Below are positions 9,209-17,978 of a DNA stretch of 64,000 nucleotides, piece by piece. Made by a program: the position numbers and the translations under genes. Under the pieces are notes generated by a model. The model worked only from the letters and a program-made list of their open reading frames with translations. It had not been told where the DNA came from and searched no databases. Each line of letters begins with the position of its first letter. The first letter of the stretch is position 1. The stretch is from contig NZ_MUHF01000021.1 in the NCBI RefSeq assembly GCF_002217435.1, positions 195,303-259,302 of the forward strand. Direction: 5' to 3'. This stretch comes from Flavobacterium reichenbachii (GTDB lineage Bacteria; Bacteroidota; Bacteroidia; Flavobacteriales; Flavobacteriaceae).

Positions 9209-9941
9209 AAAGCGATTTGGTTTATTAGGCCGTAACATCAGCTATTCATTTTCTAAAGGATATTTTACAGAGAAATTTAGTCACGAAGTATTTGAAGGCA
9301 ATAGCTATGAAAATTTCGACATTTCTGAAATAGATCACTTAACCGGTCTTTTAAAAAACAATCCTGATTTAAAAGGATTAAATGTTACGATTCCGTATAA
9401 AGAACAGGTAATTCCTTTTTTAAATAAACTTTCTAAAAAAGCGGCGTTAATTGGTGCAGTCAATACGATAAAATTCACTAAAAACGGAAAATTAAAAGGC
9501 TACAATACCGATTATTACGGTTTTAAAAAATCGCTGAAACCATTATTAGAACCACACCACAGAAAAGCACTCATCTTGGGTACCGGCGGTGCGTCTAAAG
9601 GGGTTGCTTACGCTCTGGAAGAACTTGATATCCCGTATACTTTTGTATCAAGAGAAGCCAAGGAAAACATCATTGATTACGATTTGATAAATGCTACAAC
9701 TTTTGATAATTTTCAAATTATAATCAATTGCACTCCGGTGGGAACAAGTCCTAATATTGAAGCATGTCCAAATCTTCCTTATGAGTTTTTTACAGAAAAG
9801 CATATTGCTTACGATTTGATTTACAATCCAGAAGAAACCCAATTTCTTAAAAATGCCAAAGCGCATGGAGCTGTTATAAAAAATGGCTATGATATGCTTA
9901 TTTTTCAGGCAGAAAAAGCTTGGAAAATTTGGAACAAATAA
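9195..9941 (+). CDS. aroE: Shikimate dehydrogenase
   Basis: 248 residues; the enzyme reduces 3-dehydroshikimate with NADPH in aromatic amino acid synthesis. The start at 9195 (MEVIKKRFGLLG) is preferred to the in-frame 9150 codon because it begins directly at the conserved GLLGRNISYSFS substrate loop. Catalytic Lys69 lies in NVTIPYKEQ, followed by GAVNTI, GYNTDYYGF, the dinucleotide loop LGTGGASKG, INCTPVG, YDLIYNPEET and the C-terminal NGYDMLIFQAEKAW. The gene begins inside the end of the TonB_C gene (14 bp overlap), so translation is probably coupled. Confidence 0.95.
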   Translation: MEVIKKRFGLLGRNISYSFSKGYFTEKFSHEVFEGNSYENFDISEIDHLTGLLKNNPDLKGLNVTIPYKEQVIPFLNKLSKKAALIGAVNTIKFTKNGKLKGYNTDYYGFKKSLKPLLEPHHRKALILGTGGASKGVAYALEELDIPYTFVSREAKENIIDYDLINATTFDNFQIIINCTPVGTSPNIEACPNLPYEFFTEKHIAYDLIYNPEETQFLKNAKAHGAVIKNGYDMLIFQAEKAWKIWNK

Positions 9942-10010
9942 AATAAACGATTGAAAATCAGCTGTTAAATCATTTTTTCGTATTTTTATACCACTCATTA
10001 ATAAGTGGTT

Positions 10011-10754
10011 ATGAAAAAATTACAGTTGATTTTCATTTCGCTTCTACTACATTTTGCAATAAACGCACAGGAGACAATTGAGTCCAATAGTCCGTATACT
10101 GCACCTCGCTATCATTATTTCGTCAATACAGTTTTAGTTTTTAATGAATATCTTGATACCGATAATGGTTCCTTCAATACCACACAACTTCGTGTATTAT
10201 ACCCAATTGGCAGTAAAGCATGGAATTTACGGTTTGATCTTCCTTTAATATCTGCTAATACAAATTCTGAAAACAAAACAGGAATTGGTGATGTTGGCGC
10301 AGGTATAAGCTATATTCCTTACAGAGAAAAAAATAAAGCTTTTGCATTTCGAACAAGAGTATATGCGAATACTGCATCAGATTCAAATTTTGGATCTGGA
10401 AAGTGGGTTATAATGCCGGCAGCTTTTTTCTCTTCTTATCTAAAAAATAAAAAACTTCTGTGGATTACCTCAATAGAATATCAAATCAGCTTTGCAGGTT
10501 CGAGCGAGCGCAGTGATGTTAGTATAATTGCCTACGAAAATTTATTATTATATTCTTTTGGAAAGAACTGGATTTCGGGAGATTTTGCATTTAGATACAA
10601 TAGTATCCTAAAAGGTTTTCAAAACAATGTTTTTTTAGAATTCGGCAGAAAAATAACCGCCACTAATCTTATATATATTCATCCGAGTACAGCATTTGGA
10701 AACAAAAAAACATACAATTACGGAATAGAAGCCGGATTACTTATATTATTTTGA
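10011..10754 (+). CDS. Putative outer-membrane beta-barrel protein
   Basis: About 247 residues from the ATG at 10011; the in-frame GTG at 10005 would add two residues. A signal peptide (LQLIFISLLLHFAINAQ) is followed by alternating hydrophobic/polar strands rich in aromatics (for example LRVLYPIGSKAWNLRFDLPL, FAFRTRVYA, ISGDFAFRYNS). The protein ends in a hydrophobic-aromatic strand (YGIEAGLLILF) typical of barrels. I do not recognise the family. A short inverted repeat (CCACT/AGTGG, 9991-10008) sits immediately before the ATG and could fold at the translation start. Confidence 0.65.
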   Translation: MKKLQLIFISLLLHFAINAQETIESNSPYTAPRYHYFVNTVLVFNEYLDTDNGSFNTTQLRVLYPIGSKAWNLRFDLPLISANTNSENKTGIGDVGAGISYIPYREKNKAFAFRTRVYANTASDSNFGSGKWVIMPAAFFSSYLKNKKLLWITSIEYQISFAGSSERSDVSIIAYENLLLYSFGKNWISGDFAFRYNSILKGFQNNVFLEFGRKITATNLIYIHPSTAFGNKKTYNYGIEAGLLILF

Positions 10755-10935
10755 TCCATAGTTAACAGTATCTACCATTAAAAATTATTACATTTATTTT
10801 ATTTTACTAAAAACACTAATAATTCATAATTTAAATTAACTTCAATAAATCGATAAATAAACGTTTATCATAATTTAAAATAAGAGTAAAAAATAAGGAT
10901 TTCACTGTAAAATAGCGTATAAACAAACGATTTAT

Positions 10936-10966
10936 TTTGTATTTAGAAACTCCTTTAGTATCTTTC
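10936..10966 (+). promoter_or_regulatory. Promoter of the DUF349 gene
   Basis: TTTG at 10936-10939, a 19-bp spacer, then TATCTTTC at 10959-10966 (7 of 8 to TAnnTTTG plus spacing match). This is the standard Bacteroidota housekeeping promoter layout, 34 bp before the ATG. Confidence 0.65.
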
Positions 10967-11000
10967 GCAATGTTTAAATAGAAACCTTACACATTTTAAA

Positions 11001-12989
11001 ATGTTAGAAGAAAAGAATGATAACCTGCAGGAAGCAGACGGAAAATTAGAAATCGAAATAAGTGATTCTATACAAGATGACACGATTGAAGCATCGGGTT
11101 CTGAACCAGCACCTGAAAATTCAGTTTCAAATACTGAAAATGAAGCTGAACAAGTACCAGCTCCAGAAACCGATCATCAAGATGCCTTAGATGCGATAAC
11201 AAATTCTAATGCCGAGGAGAGTGAAGATGAAACGCTGAAAGAGCGTCATGATATTCCTATGCAGGATTACAATACTTTCTCGATGGATGCACTTGTTGAT
11301 GAGTTAAAAAATCTGGTGAACTCAGACAAGGCAATATCTGTAAAAGATCATATTGAAGAAATTAAAAAAGCTTTTTTATTACAATACAGTCATCTTATTG
11401 ACGAAAAAAGAGAAGAATTTAATGCTGCAAATCAAGATCCAAATGAGGAATTTGAATATCATTTTCCTTTAAAATTAAAATTTGATGAGTATTATAATGT
11501 TTTTAGAGAGAAAAGAAACATTCATTTTAAACATTTACAAACTAATTTAAAATCAAATTTAGAGACTAGACTTGCGATAGTTGAGGAACTGAAAGAACTT
11601 ATAAATCCTCAGGAAAACATCAAGGATACCCTTAAACATTTTAATGATTTAAGAGAGAGATGGAAAAATGCCGGATCTATACCAAAAGATAAATATAACC
11701 ACGTTTGGAATAACTACCACTTTCACGTAGAAAATTTTTATGATTATCTGCACTTAGATCGTGAAGCGAGAGATTTAGATTTTAAATACAATTTAGATCA
11801 AAAACAAAAAATAATCGCACGTGTTGAAGCATTAGTTGAAGAAACTGACATTAGTAAATCTTTCCGTGAACTACAAGATTTACACAGAATATGGAAAGAA
11901 GATATTGGACCAGTTTCTAAGGAACACCGAGATGTGATCTGGAATAAATTTAGCGAACTGACCAAAAAAATTCATGACAAAAGAGAAGTTTTGTTTGAAA
12001 GTCAAAGAGCAAACGAACTTCAGAATCTTGAAGTTAAAAAAGAAATCATTTCAAAAATTGAAGTTTTAGCGACAGAAAAAGTCAACTCTCACTCGCAATG
12101 GCTGGTACAGATTCAGAAAGTCGAAGAACTTAGAAATGAGTTTTTTGCTGCCGGAAAAGTTCCATCAGAAGTAAACGAAGAAACGTGGGCTTCTTTTAAG
12201 ACTGCTGTTAGAAATTTTAATGCTTTTAAAAATTCGTTTTACAAAGACATTAAAAAAGATCAAAATGACAATCTGAATAAAAAGATGGCTCTTGTTGCAA
12301 AAGCAAAGGAACTGCAGGAAAGTACAGATTTTGGAACTACTACTCCAATAATGAAACAGATTCAGGAAGAATGGAAACAAATTGGCCATGTTCCTAAAAA
12401 ATATTCAGACAAAATCTGGAAAGAGTTTAAAGATGCCTGCAATCATTATTTTGACAAATTAAAAGAGCATAAATCTGAAGAAAATGTTGACGAAGTAACT
12501 GCTTTTGACAACAAAAAAGCTTATCTTGATATCTTAAGAGCCTTCCAGCTTACAGGAGAACATAAAACAGATCTAGATGCTATAAAAGCTCACATTGAAA
12601 CGTGGAAAGGCTACGGAAAAGTACCTTTTGCAAGACGACATATAGAAGGTAAATTCAATAAAATTTTAGATGCGCTTTTTGAAAAATTAAGTTTGAGCAA
12701 AAAAGAAACTGAAATGATGCGTTTCTCTAATAGAATTGACTCTCTGTCTGACAGCAATGATACACGCAAACTAGACAATGAAAAGATTTTCTTAATGCGT
12801 AAAATTGAAGAAGTTCAAAATGAGATTTTCCAATTAGAAAACAACATTCAGTTTTTTGCCAATACTAAAAACGCCAAAAAAGAAAATTCAATTGTTCTTG
12901 AAGTTCGCAAAAACATTGCTATCCACAAAGAAAGTCTTGAAGTTTGGAAAGACAAATTAAAACAATTACGAAATTTAGGTCAGGAGTAA
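11001..12989 (+). CDS. DUF349 domain protein
   Basis: 662 residues. The first ~90 residues are acidic and low-complexity. The rest is almost entirely helical and contains several DUF349 repeats, recognisable by the recurring W-K pattern: LRERWKNAG, LHRIWKEDIGPVSKEHRDVIWNKF, IQEEWKQIGHVPKKYSDKIWKEF, IETWKGYGKVPFARRHIEGKF. The C-terminus is a coiled coil (EKIFLMRKIEEVQNEIFQLE). Biochemical function is unknown; the family is common in Bacteroidota. It is monocistronic, with its own promoter and a hairpin terminator. Confidence 0.85.
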   Translation: MLEEKNDNLQEADGKLEIEISDSIQDDTIEASGSEPAPENSVSNTENEAEQVPAPETDHQDALDAITNSNAEESEDETLKERHDIPMQDYNTFSMDALVDELKNLVNSDKAISVKDHIEEIKKAFLLQYSHLIDEKREEFNAANQDPNEEFEYHFPLKLKFDEYYNVFREKRNIHFKHLQTNLKSNLETRLAIVEELKELINPQENIKDTLKHFNDLRERWKNAGSIPKDKYNHVWNNYHFHVENFYDYLHLDREARDLDFKYNLDQKQKIIARVEALVEETDISKSFRELQDLHRIWKEDIGPVSKEHRDVIWNKFSELTKKIHDKREVLFESQRANELQNLEVKKEIISKIEVLATEKVNSHSQWLVQIQKVEELRNEFFAAGKVPSEVNEETWASFKTAVRNFNAFKNSFYKDIKKDQNDNLNKKMALVAKAKELQESTDFGTTTPIMKQIQEEWKQIGHVPKKYSDKIWKEFKDACNHYFDKLKEHKSEENVDEVTAFDNKKAYLDILRAFQLTGEHKTDLDAIKAHIETWKGYGKVPFARRHIEGKFNKILDALFEKLSLSKKETEMMRFSNRIDSLSDSNDTRKLDNEKIFLMRKIEEVQNEIFQLENNIQFFANTKNAKKENSIVLEVRKNIAIHKESLEVWKDKLKQLRNLGQE

Positions 12990-13011
12990 GATTAAGTTTA
13001 AATAAATTAAG

Positions 13012-13053
13012 AAAAGGTATAATGAGAAAGAATTTCATTATACCTTTTTTTAT
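13012..13053 (+). terminator. Terminator of the DUF349 gene
   Basis: A 14-bp perfect stem (AAAAGGTATAATGA / TCATTATACCTTTT) with a 9-nt loop and a T tract. Confidence 0.88.
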
Positions 13054-13062
13054 GTGCGCTTT

Positions 13063-13142
13063 TTTTACCGCAAAGTTTGCGAACTTTGCATTTTCTTAAG
13101 GCAATGTAAATAAAAATTTTCGCGAACTTTGCGGTAAAATAA
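13063..13142. repeat. CGCAAAGTTTGCGAACTTTGC-type inverted repeat
   Basis: TTTACCGCAAAGTTTGCGAACTTTGC followed about 40 bp later by the inverse GCGAACTTTGCGGTAAA. This belongs to a short-motif repeat family also present near 44611-44680 and 48035-48404. It lies between the DUF349 terminator and the osmC promoter and codes for nothing visible. Confidence 0.75.
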
Positions 13143-13219
13143 GCAGTTTTATTTCAGCATTAAACACAAAACTTAACATTCACATTAAATTTCATAAAAC
13201 TATTCTGAAAAATATTGAT

Positions 13220-13251
13220 TATATTTGAGAAACCACATTATCAATTGATAA
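13220..13251 (+). promoter_or_regulatory. osmC -7 box with overlapping palindromic operator
   Basis: TATATTTG (13220-13227) fits the TAnnTTTG -7 box. Eleven bases further, TTATCAATTGATAA (13238-13251) is a perfect 14-bp palindrome placed about at the transcription start, where a repressor would block initiation. The shape resembles MarR/OhrR-type operators, but no such regulator is encoded nearby. Confidence 0.5.
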
Positions 13252-13288
13252 TCAATGAATTCAATTATTAACACTAATAACAACGAAA

Positions 13289-13708
13289 ATGAAATTTACT
13301 AGAAAAGCAAATGCAAACTGGCAGGGAACCGGAATGGAAGGAACCGGAAAAATCAGCACACAAAGTACAACTTTAGATAACGCTCAATTATCATTTAAAA
13401 CCAGATTTGCAGATGGAGTTGGAACAAATCCTGAAGAATTAATAGCTGCAGCACATTCTGGCTGTTTTACGATGCAGTTAAGTTTTTTACTTAACGAAGG
13501 AGGCTATACAGCAGATGATTTAAATACAGAAGCCACAGTAACGTTTGAAGATGGTACAATTACCTTAATTCATTTAGAATTAAAAGGCAAAGTTCCTTCA
13601 ATATCAGCAGAAGAATTTCAAACCATTGCTTCAAAAGCAAAAGAAATTTGTCCGATATCTAAACTTTTAAATACAACTATAACCCTTACGGTAACATTAG
13701 TTAACTAG
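13289..13708 (+). CDS. OsmC/Ohr family peroxiredoxin
   Basis: 139 residues. These thiol peroxidases detoxify organic hydroperoxides. The two reactive cysteines are in HSGCFTMQLSFLL and EICPISKLLN, and GTNPEELIAAAHSGC is the family signature. Closest in layout to the OsmC subgroup (first Cys in AAHSGCF). Monocistronic, with a promoter carrying a palindrome and a shared convergent terminator. Confidence 0.92.
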   Translation: MKFTRKANANWQGTGMEGTGKISTQSTTLDNAQLSFKTRFADGVGTNPEELIAAAHSGCFTMQLSFLLNEGGYTADDLNTEATVTFEDGTITLIHLELKGKVPSISAEEFQTIASKAKEICPISKLLNTTITLTVTLVN

Positions 13709-13723
13709 AAAATCTAAAGCATA

Positions 13724-13757
13724 AAAAAACCAAGGCTGTCACCTTGGTTTTTTTTTA
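13724..13757. terminator. Bidirectional terminator between osmC and a TPR gene
   Basis: AAAACCAAGG / CCTTGGTTTT with a 6-nt loop, A tract on one side and T tract on the other, between convergent genes. Confidence 0.9.
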
Positions 13758-13775
13758 TTTAAAACTGTTTTAAAA

Positions 13776-15044
13776 CTACATTGTAGCTTTTAAAGCTTTT
13801 GCTTCAGCAGTCATTTCTAATGCTTTATAAACACCTAATAATGTTTTAGAAACATCTTCATTTTTAGGATCTAATTCATTTGCTTTCTTAAGGTAAGGAA
13901 TAACGCCTCTAAAAACGTTTTCTCTTTCTGCTTTTAGCGCATCGTAACGTTTCATATCTTTTGCAGAAGTTCCCAATTTATTCATTTCATCAATAATTGG
14001 TTTTTCAGCTTCAAGCTTTAACGCTGCAAGATTAAGGTAAGCGTTAGTATACTTTGGATTGATTTCGATCGCTTTTAAATAATATTTTTCAGCATCTGCA
14101 TTATTTTTTGCTGTAGCACTGATAACACCTAAATTAAATACTAGATCAGCATTATTTGGATCTTTTTGCAAAGCTTCTCCAACAAGTTTTTTATATGTTT
14201 CAAAATCTTTTGATTCTAAATATAAATTAGCTTCTGTAAGAATCAAAGAAGAATCTTCAGGATTTGCTTTTCTAGCGTCAGCGATTGCTTTTTTAGCATC
14301 TTCACCACGTCCTTTTTGAACTAAAAGCAATGCTAAGTTTTTATAAATTTCACCTCTTTTAGAAGGAATAGCTTCTGTTTTAGGTTTTTCGTGTGTTCCT
14401 AATTTTACAGCTAAATCTCTTTCACTTGCTGCATTAAAACCATCTTCTGTTCCAGAAGCTTTGTTTACAGCAGTAAAACTAGTTCCCTTTCCAGAATAGT
14501 TTAACTTTTTTAATTCTTCATACATTGGTAATGCAAGATCGTAGTCCTGAGCATTTACAGCAGTTGAGGCAGCATAATACAAATTAATTGTGTCTTTTTT
14601 GTCTAACTCATAAGCTGCATGCAATTTTTTAGCACCTTCAACACCTTTACCAGATTGAGAATCGGCAATTGCTGAATTAATCAGTTTCCCTTTGATTTGA
14701 GTAATTGAAGAAGCAGCCTGTGTTGAATATTTATGTTTTCCAGAAGCTTTTTCAATTTCAATTAATTTTTTATAACTGTCAGCAGAAAGTGATAAATTTT
14801 TACTTTCTTCAACATTTTTGTCAGCAAGCTGCAAATAAGCATTTCCCTGAACAAAATAGTATTGCGCCTGCTCAACATCTTTTGCATTTGCAATAAGATT
14901 TTCAGCATCTTTTAATTGTGTAAGCGCTCCTTGAGCATCTCCGCCTTTTAAAGCTTTTTCAGCATTCTTTATTTGATCTTTCTGAGCGAAAGATGCTACA
15001 GAAATCATCAAAGCTGAAGCTGCTATTAGATATCTACTTTTCAT
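13776..15044 (-). CDS. Secreted tetratricopeptide repeat protein
   Basis: 422 residues with a clear signal peptide (MKSRYLIAASALMISVASFAQ). The mature part holds TPR-like helices, best seen at residues ~230-345 (NLALLLVQKGRGEDAKKAI, LVFNLGVISATAKNNADAEKYYLKAIEINPKY). Predicted periplasmic. It follows gyrA on the same strand after 37 bp, a spacing that allows read-through. Its function is unknown. Confidence 0.8.
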   Translation of the reverse strand: MKSRYLIAASALMISVASFAQKDQIKNAEKALKGGDAQGALTQLKDAENLIANAKDVEQAQYYFVQGNAYLQLADKNVEESKNLSLSADSYKKLIEIEKASGKHKYSTQAASSITQIKGKLINSAIADSQSGKGVEGAKKLHAAYELDKKDTINLYYAASTAVNAQDYDLALPMYEELKKLNYSGKGTSFTAVNKASGTEDGFNAASERDLAVKLGTHEKPKTEAIPSKRGEIYKNLALLLVQKGRGEDAKKAIADARKANPEDSSLILTEANLYLESKDFETYKKLVGEALQKDPNNADLVFNLGVISATAKNNADAEKYYLKAIEINPKYTNAYLNLAALKLEAEKPIIDEMNKLGTSAKDMKRYDALKAERENVFRGVIPYLKKANELDPKNEDVSKTLLGVYKALEMTAEAKALKATM

Positions 15045-15081
15045 AATGTATTAATTTGAATATTTAATTTTAATTTTTGCT

Positions 15082-17721
15082 TTATTCTTCAGACTCTTCT
15101 TCTTCAGAATCCTCTTCGTCTTCTGCTTCTTCAGAATCATCGTCTTCATCTTCTTCTACAGTGCCGTCATCTTCAAGAACTTCCAGATCAGGTTTTATCC
15201 TTTCTATAGCAGATCCAATAACATTTCCTTCTTCATCAACCACTACTTCTTCTGCTTCATCTTTCATTACTTTAGTAACTGCAGCAATAGAATCTTTACC
15301 TTTAAGGTTAATAAGTCTAACACCTTGAGTGGCACGACCCATTACACGAAGATCTTCAATTGCCATTCTGATTGTTAATCCAGATTTGTTGATAATCATT
15401 AAATCATCAGAATCTGTAACGGCATTAATCGAGATTAGTTTTCCAGTTTTCTCCGTGATATTAAGTGTTTTCACTCCTTTTCCTCCCCGGTTTGTAATTC
15501 TGTAAACATCTTCTCCGTCGTCGTCTACTAATTTAGTACGTTTTCCGTATCCATTTTCAGTAACTACAAGGATTTGTGAGTCTGTAACATCATTTTTACC
15601 AACAGTAACCATACCAATTACTTCATCAGTATCATCTTTTAAGGTAATTCCACGCACTCCGGAAGCTGTTCTTCCCATCGGACGTGTCTTAGTTTCTTCA
15701 AAACGAACTAACTTACCAGATTTTACTGCCAGAATAATTTGGCTTTCTCCGTCTGTTAATTTTGCTTCTAGTAATTCATCACCATCTTTAATGGTAATTG
15801 CAGCAACACCGTTTACACGAGGTTTAGAATATTTCTCTAAAGATGTTTTCTTAACCTGACCTTTTTTAGTTACCATAACAAGATTATGGCTGTTGATGTA
15901 ATCTTTATCTTTTAGGTCTTGTGTACAAATAAATGCTTTTACTTTATCATCACTCTCGATGTTTACCAAGTTTTGGATTGCTCTGCCTTTTGCAGTTTTA
16001 CTTCCTTCCGGAATTTCGTAAACACGCATCCAGAAACATTTTCCTTTTTGTGTAAAGAACATCATATATTGGTGATTTGTTGCTACGAACATATGCTCAA
16101 GGAAATCCTGATCTCTTGTTCCCGCACTTTTTTGTCCAACACCACCTCTGTTCTGTGTTTTATATTCAGTAAGGTTTGTACGTTTGATGTATCCTGCGTG
16201 CGAAATTGTAATAACTACGTTTTCATCAGCAATTAAATCTTCTATACTTACATCACCTCCTGCATATTCAATTTGAGAACGACGTTCATCACCGTATTTC
16301 TCACGAATTTCTTCAAGTTCTTCTTTAATTAAAGCAGTTCTTAAATCAACATCTGCTAATAAAGCTTTTAAGTGCTCAATTAACTTCATTAATTCTTCAT
16401 ACTCAGCTCTTAATTTATCTTGTTCCAGACCTGTTAACTGACGCAAACGCATCTCAACAATTGCACGAGCCTGAATGTCTGACAATTTGAATCTTTCGAT
16501 TAATTTTTCACGAGCTTCTTCTGTATTTTTAGAACCTCTGATGATTGCAATTACTTCATCAATATTATCAGAAGCAATAATTAAACCTTCTAAAATATGA
16601 GCTCTTTCCTCCGCTTTACGCAATTCAAACTGCGTTCTGCGCACAACTACATCATGACGGTGCTCAATAAAATAGTGAATCATATCTTTTAGATTCAACA
16701 TTTGAGGACGTCCTTTTACAAGTGCAATATTATTTACACTAAAAGAAGATTGTAATGAGGTGAACTTATATAAGGTATTCAAAACTACATTTGGCGTAGC
16801 ATCACGTTTCAGAATGTAAACGATACGCATACCGTTTCTATCAGACTCGTCACGAATATTGGCAATACCTTCTATTTTTTTATCGTTAACCAAATCAGCC
16901 GTACGTTTGATCATTTCAGCTTTGTTAACCTGATATGGAATCTCGGTAACGATGATACATTCTCTGCCGTCAACCTCTTCAAAACCAACTTTAGCACGCA
17001 TTACAATACGTCCTCTACCAGTTTTAAAAGCTTCACGAACTCCTTCATAACCATATATTACACCACCAGTTGGAAAATCCGGCGCTTTAATATGCGTCAT
17101 TAATTCATCAACTTCAATATCATTATTATCAAGGTAGGCTAACGTACCATTAATAACTTCAGTTAAGTTGTGTGGCGGCATGTTGGTTGCCATACCAACT
17201 GCAATACCTGTAGCACCATTTACTAATAAAGTAGGAACTCTTGTAGGCATTACTTTTGGCTCGTATAAAGTATCGTCAAAGTTTAGTTGAAAATCAACTG
17301 TTTCTTTTTCGATATCTGCCATAATATCTTCAGAAATTTTGCGCATTCTTGCCTCAGTATAACGCATTGCTGCCGGACTGTCACCATCAACAGATCCAAA
17401 GTTACCCTGACCATCTACTAATAAATAACGCATACTCCACTCCTGAGCCATACGTACCATTGCGTCATAAACAGAGGTGTCACCGTGCGGGTGATACTTA
17501 CCTAAAACCTCTCCTACGATTCTCGCTGATTTTTTGTGGGCAGATCTTGAAGTTACACCTAAATCATACATTCCATAAAGAACTCTTCGATGCACTGGTT
17601 TCAAGCCATCTCTAACATCAGGAAGCGCTCTCGATACAATAACTGACATCGAATAATCGATGTAAGCTGATTTCATTTCATCCTCTATGTTAATGGGAAT
17701 TAACTTTTCTCCTTCAGACAT
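15082..17721 (-). CDS. gyrA: DNA gyrase subunit A
   Basis: 879 residues; with GyrB it introduces negative supercoils. The breakage-reunion domain carries the catalytic Tyr121 in AAMRYTEARM. The quinolone region reads HPHGDTSVYD, so the position equivalent to E. coli Ser83 is Thr82 and the Asp87 equivalent is Asp86. The C-terminal pinwheel includes a GyrA-box-like QNRGGVG. The last ~40 residues are an extremely acidic Asp/Glu tail. Transcribed divergently from clpC. Confidence 0.97.
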   Translation of the reverse strand: MSEGEKLIPINIEDEMKSAYIDYSMSVIVSRALPDVRDGLKPVHRRVLYGMYDLGVTSRSAHKKSARIVGEVLGKYHPHGDTSVYDAMVRMAQEWSMRYLLVDGQGNFGSVDGDSPAAMRYTEARMRKISEDIMADIEKETVDFQLNFDDTLYEPKVMPTRVPTLLVNGATGIAVGMATNMPPHNLTEVINGTLAYLDNNDIEVDELMTHIKAPDFPTGGVIYGYEGVREAFKTGRGRIVMRAKVGFEEVDGRECIIVTEIPYQVNKAEMIKRTADLVNDKKIEGIANIRDESDRNGMRIVYILKRDATPNVVLNTLYKFTSLQSSFSVNNIALVKGRPQMLNLKDMIHYFIEHRHDVVVRRTQFELRKAEERAHILEGLIIASDNIDEVIAIIRGSKNTEEAREKLIERFKLSDIQARAIVEMRLRQLTGLEQDKLRAEYEELMKLIEHLKALLADVDLRTALIKEELEEIREKYGDERRSQIEYAGGDVSIEDLIADENVVITISHAGYIKRTNLTEYKTQNRGGVGQKSAGTRDQDFLEHMFVATNHQYMMFFTQKGKCFWMRVYEIPEGSKTAKGRAIQNLVNIESDDKVKAFICTQDLKDKDYINSHNLVMVTKKGQVKKTSLEKYSKPRVNGVAAITIKDGDELLEAKLTDGESQIILAVKSGKLVRFEETKTRPMGRTASGVRGITLKDDTDEVIGMVTVGKNDVTDSQILVVTENGYGKRTKLVDDDGEDVYRITNRGGKGVKTLNITEKTGKLISINAVTDSDDLMIINKSGLTIRMAIEDLRVMGRATQGVRLINLKGKDSIAAVTKVMKDEAEEVVVDEEGNVIGSAIERIKPDLEVLEDDGTVEEDEDDDSEEAEDEEDSEEEESEE

Positions 17722-17978
17722 AAGTTGTTATATTAAATAATTATATTAGTTTCAAAGCGTGCCAAGATACGTTTTTTTGAAATTTTTTCAGCTATTTACT
17801 TACACTTATTTCAATGATTTATTAACAACTTTAATTGGGCTTTTAGTTAATAAATTAAGCGTTTTTTAACTCTTTTATTGTTATTTTTTTTGTCTATTAG
17901 CTGACAAGAGTTTTCAAAGGGTACGGTTTTTGTTTTTCAAACTGTAATTCATTAAATTTACAATACCAATTATATATT

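Noticed and set aside
15077..15328. Serine-rich plus-strand ORF
   Set aside because: Antisense shadow of the acidic gyrA tail (GAA/GAT codons read backwards as TTC/ATC).
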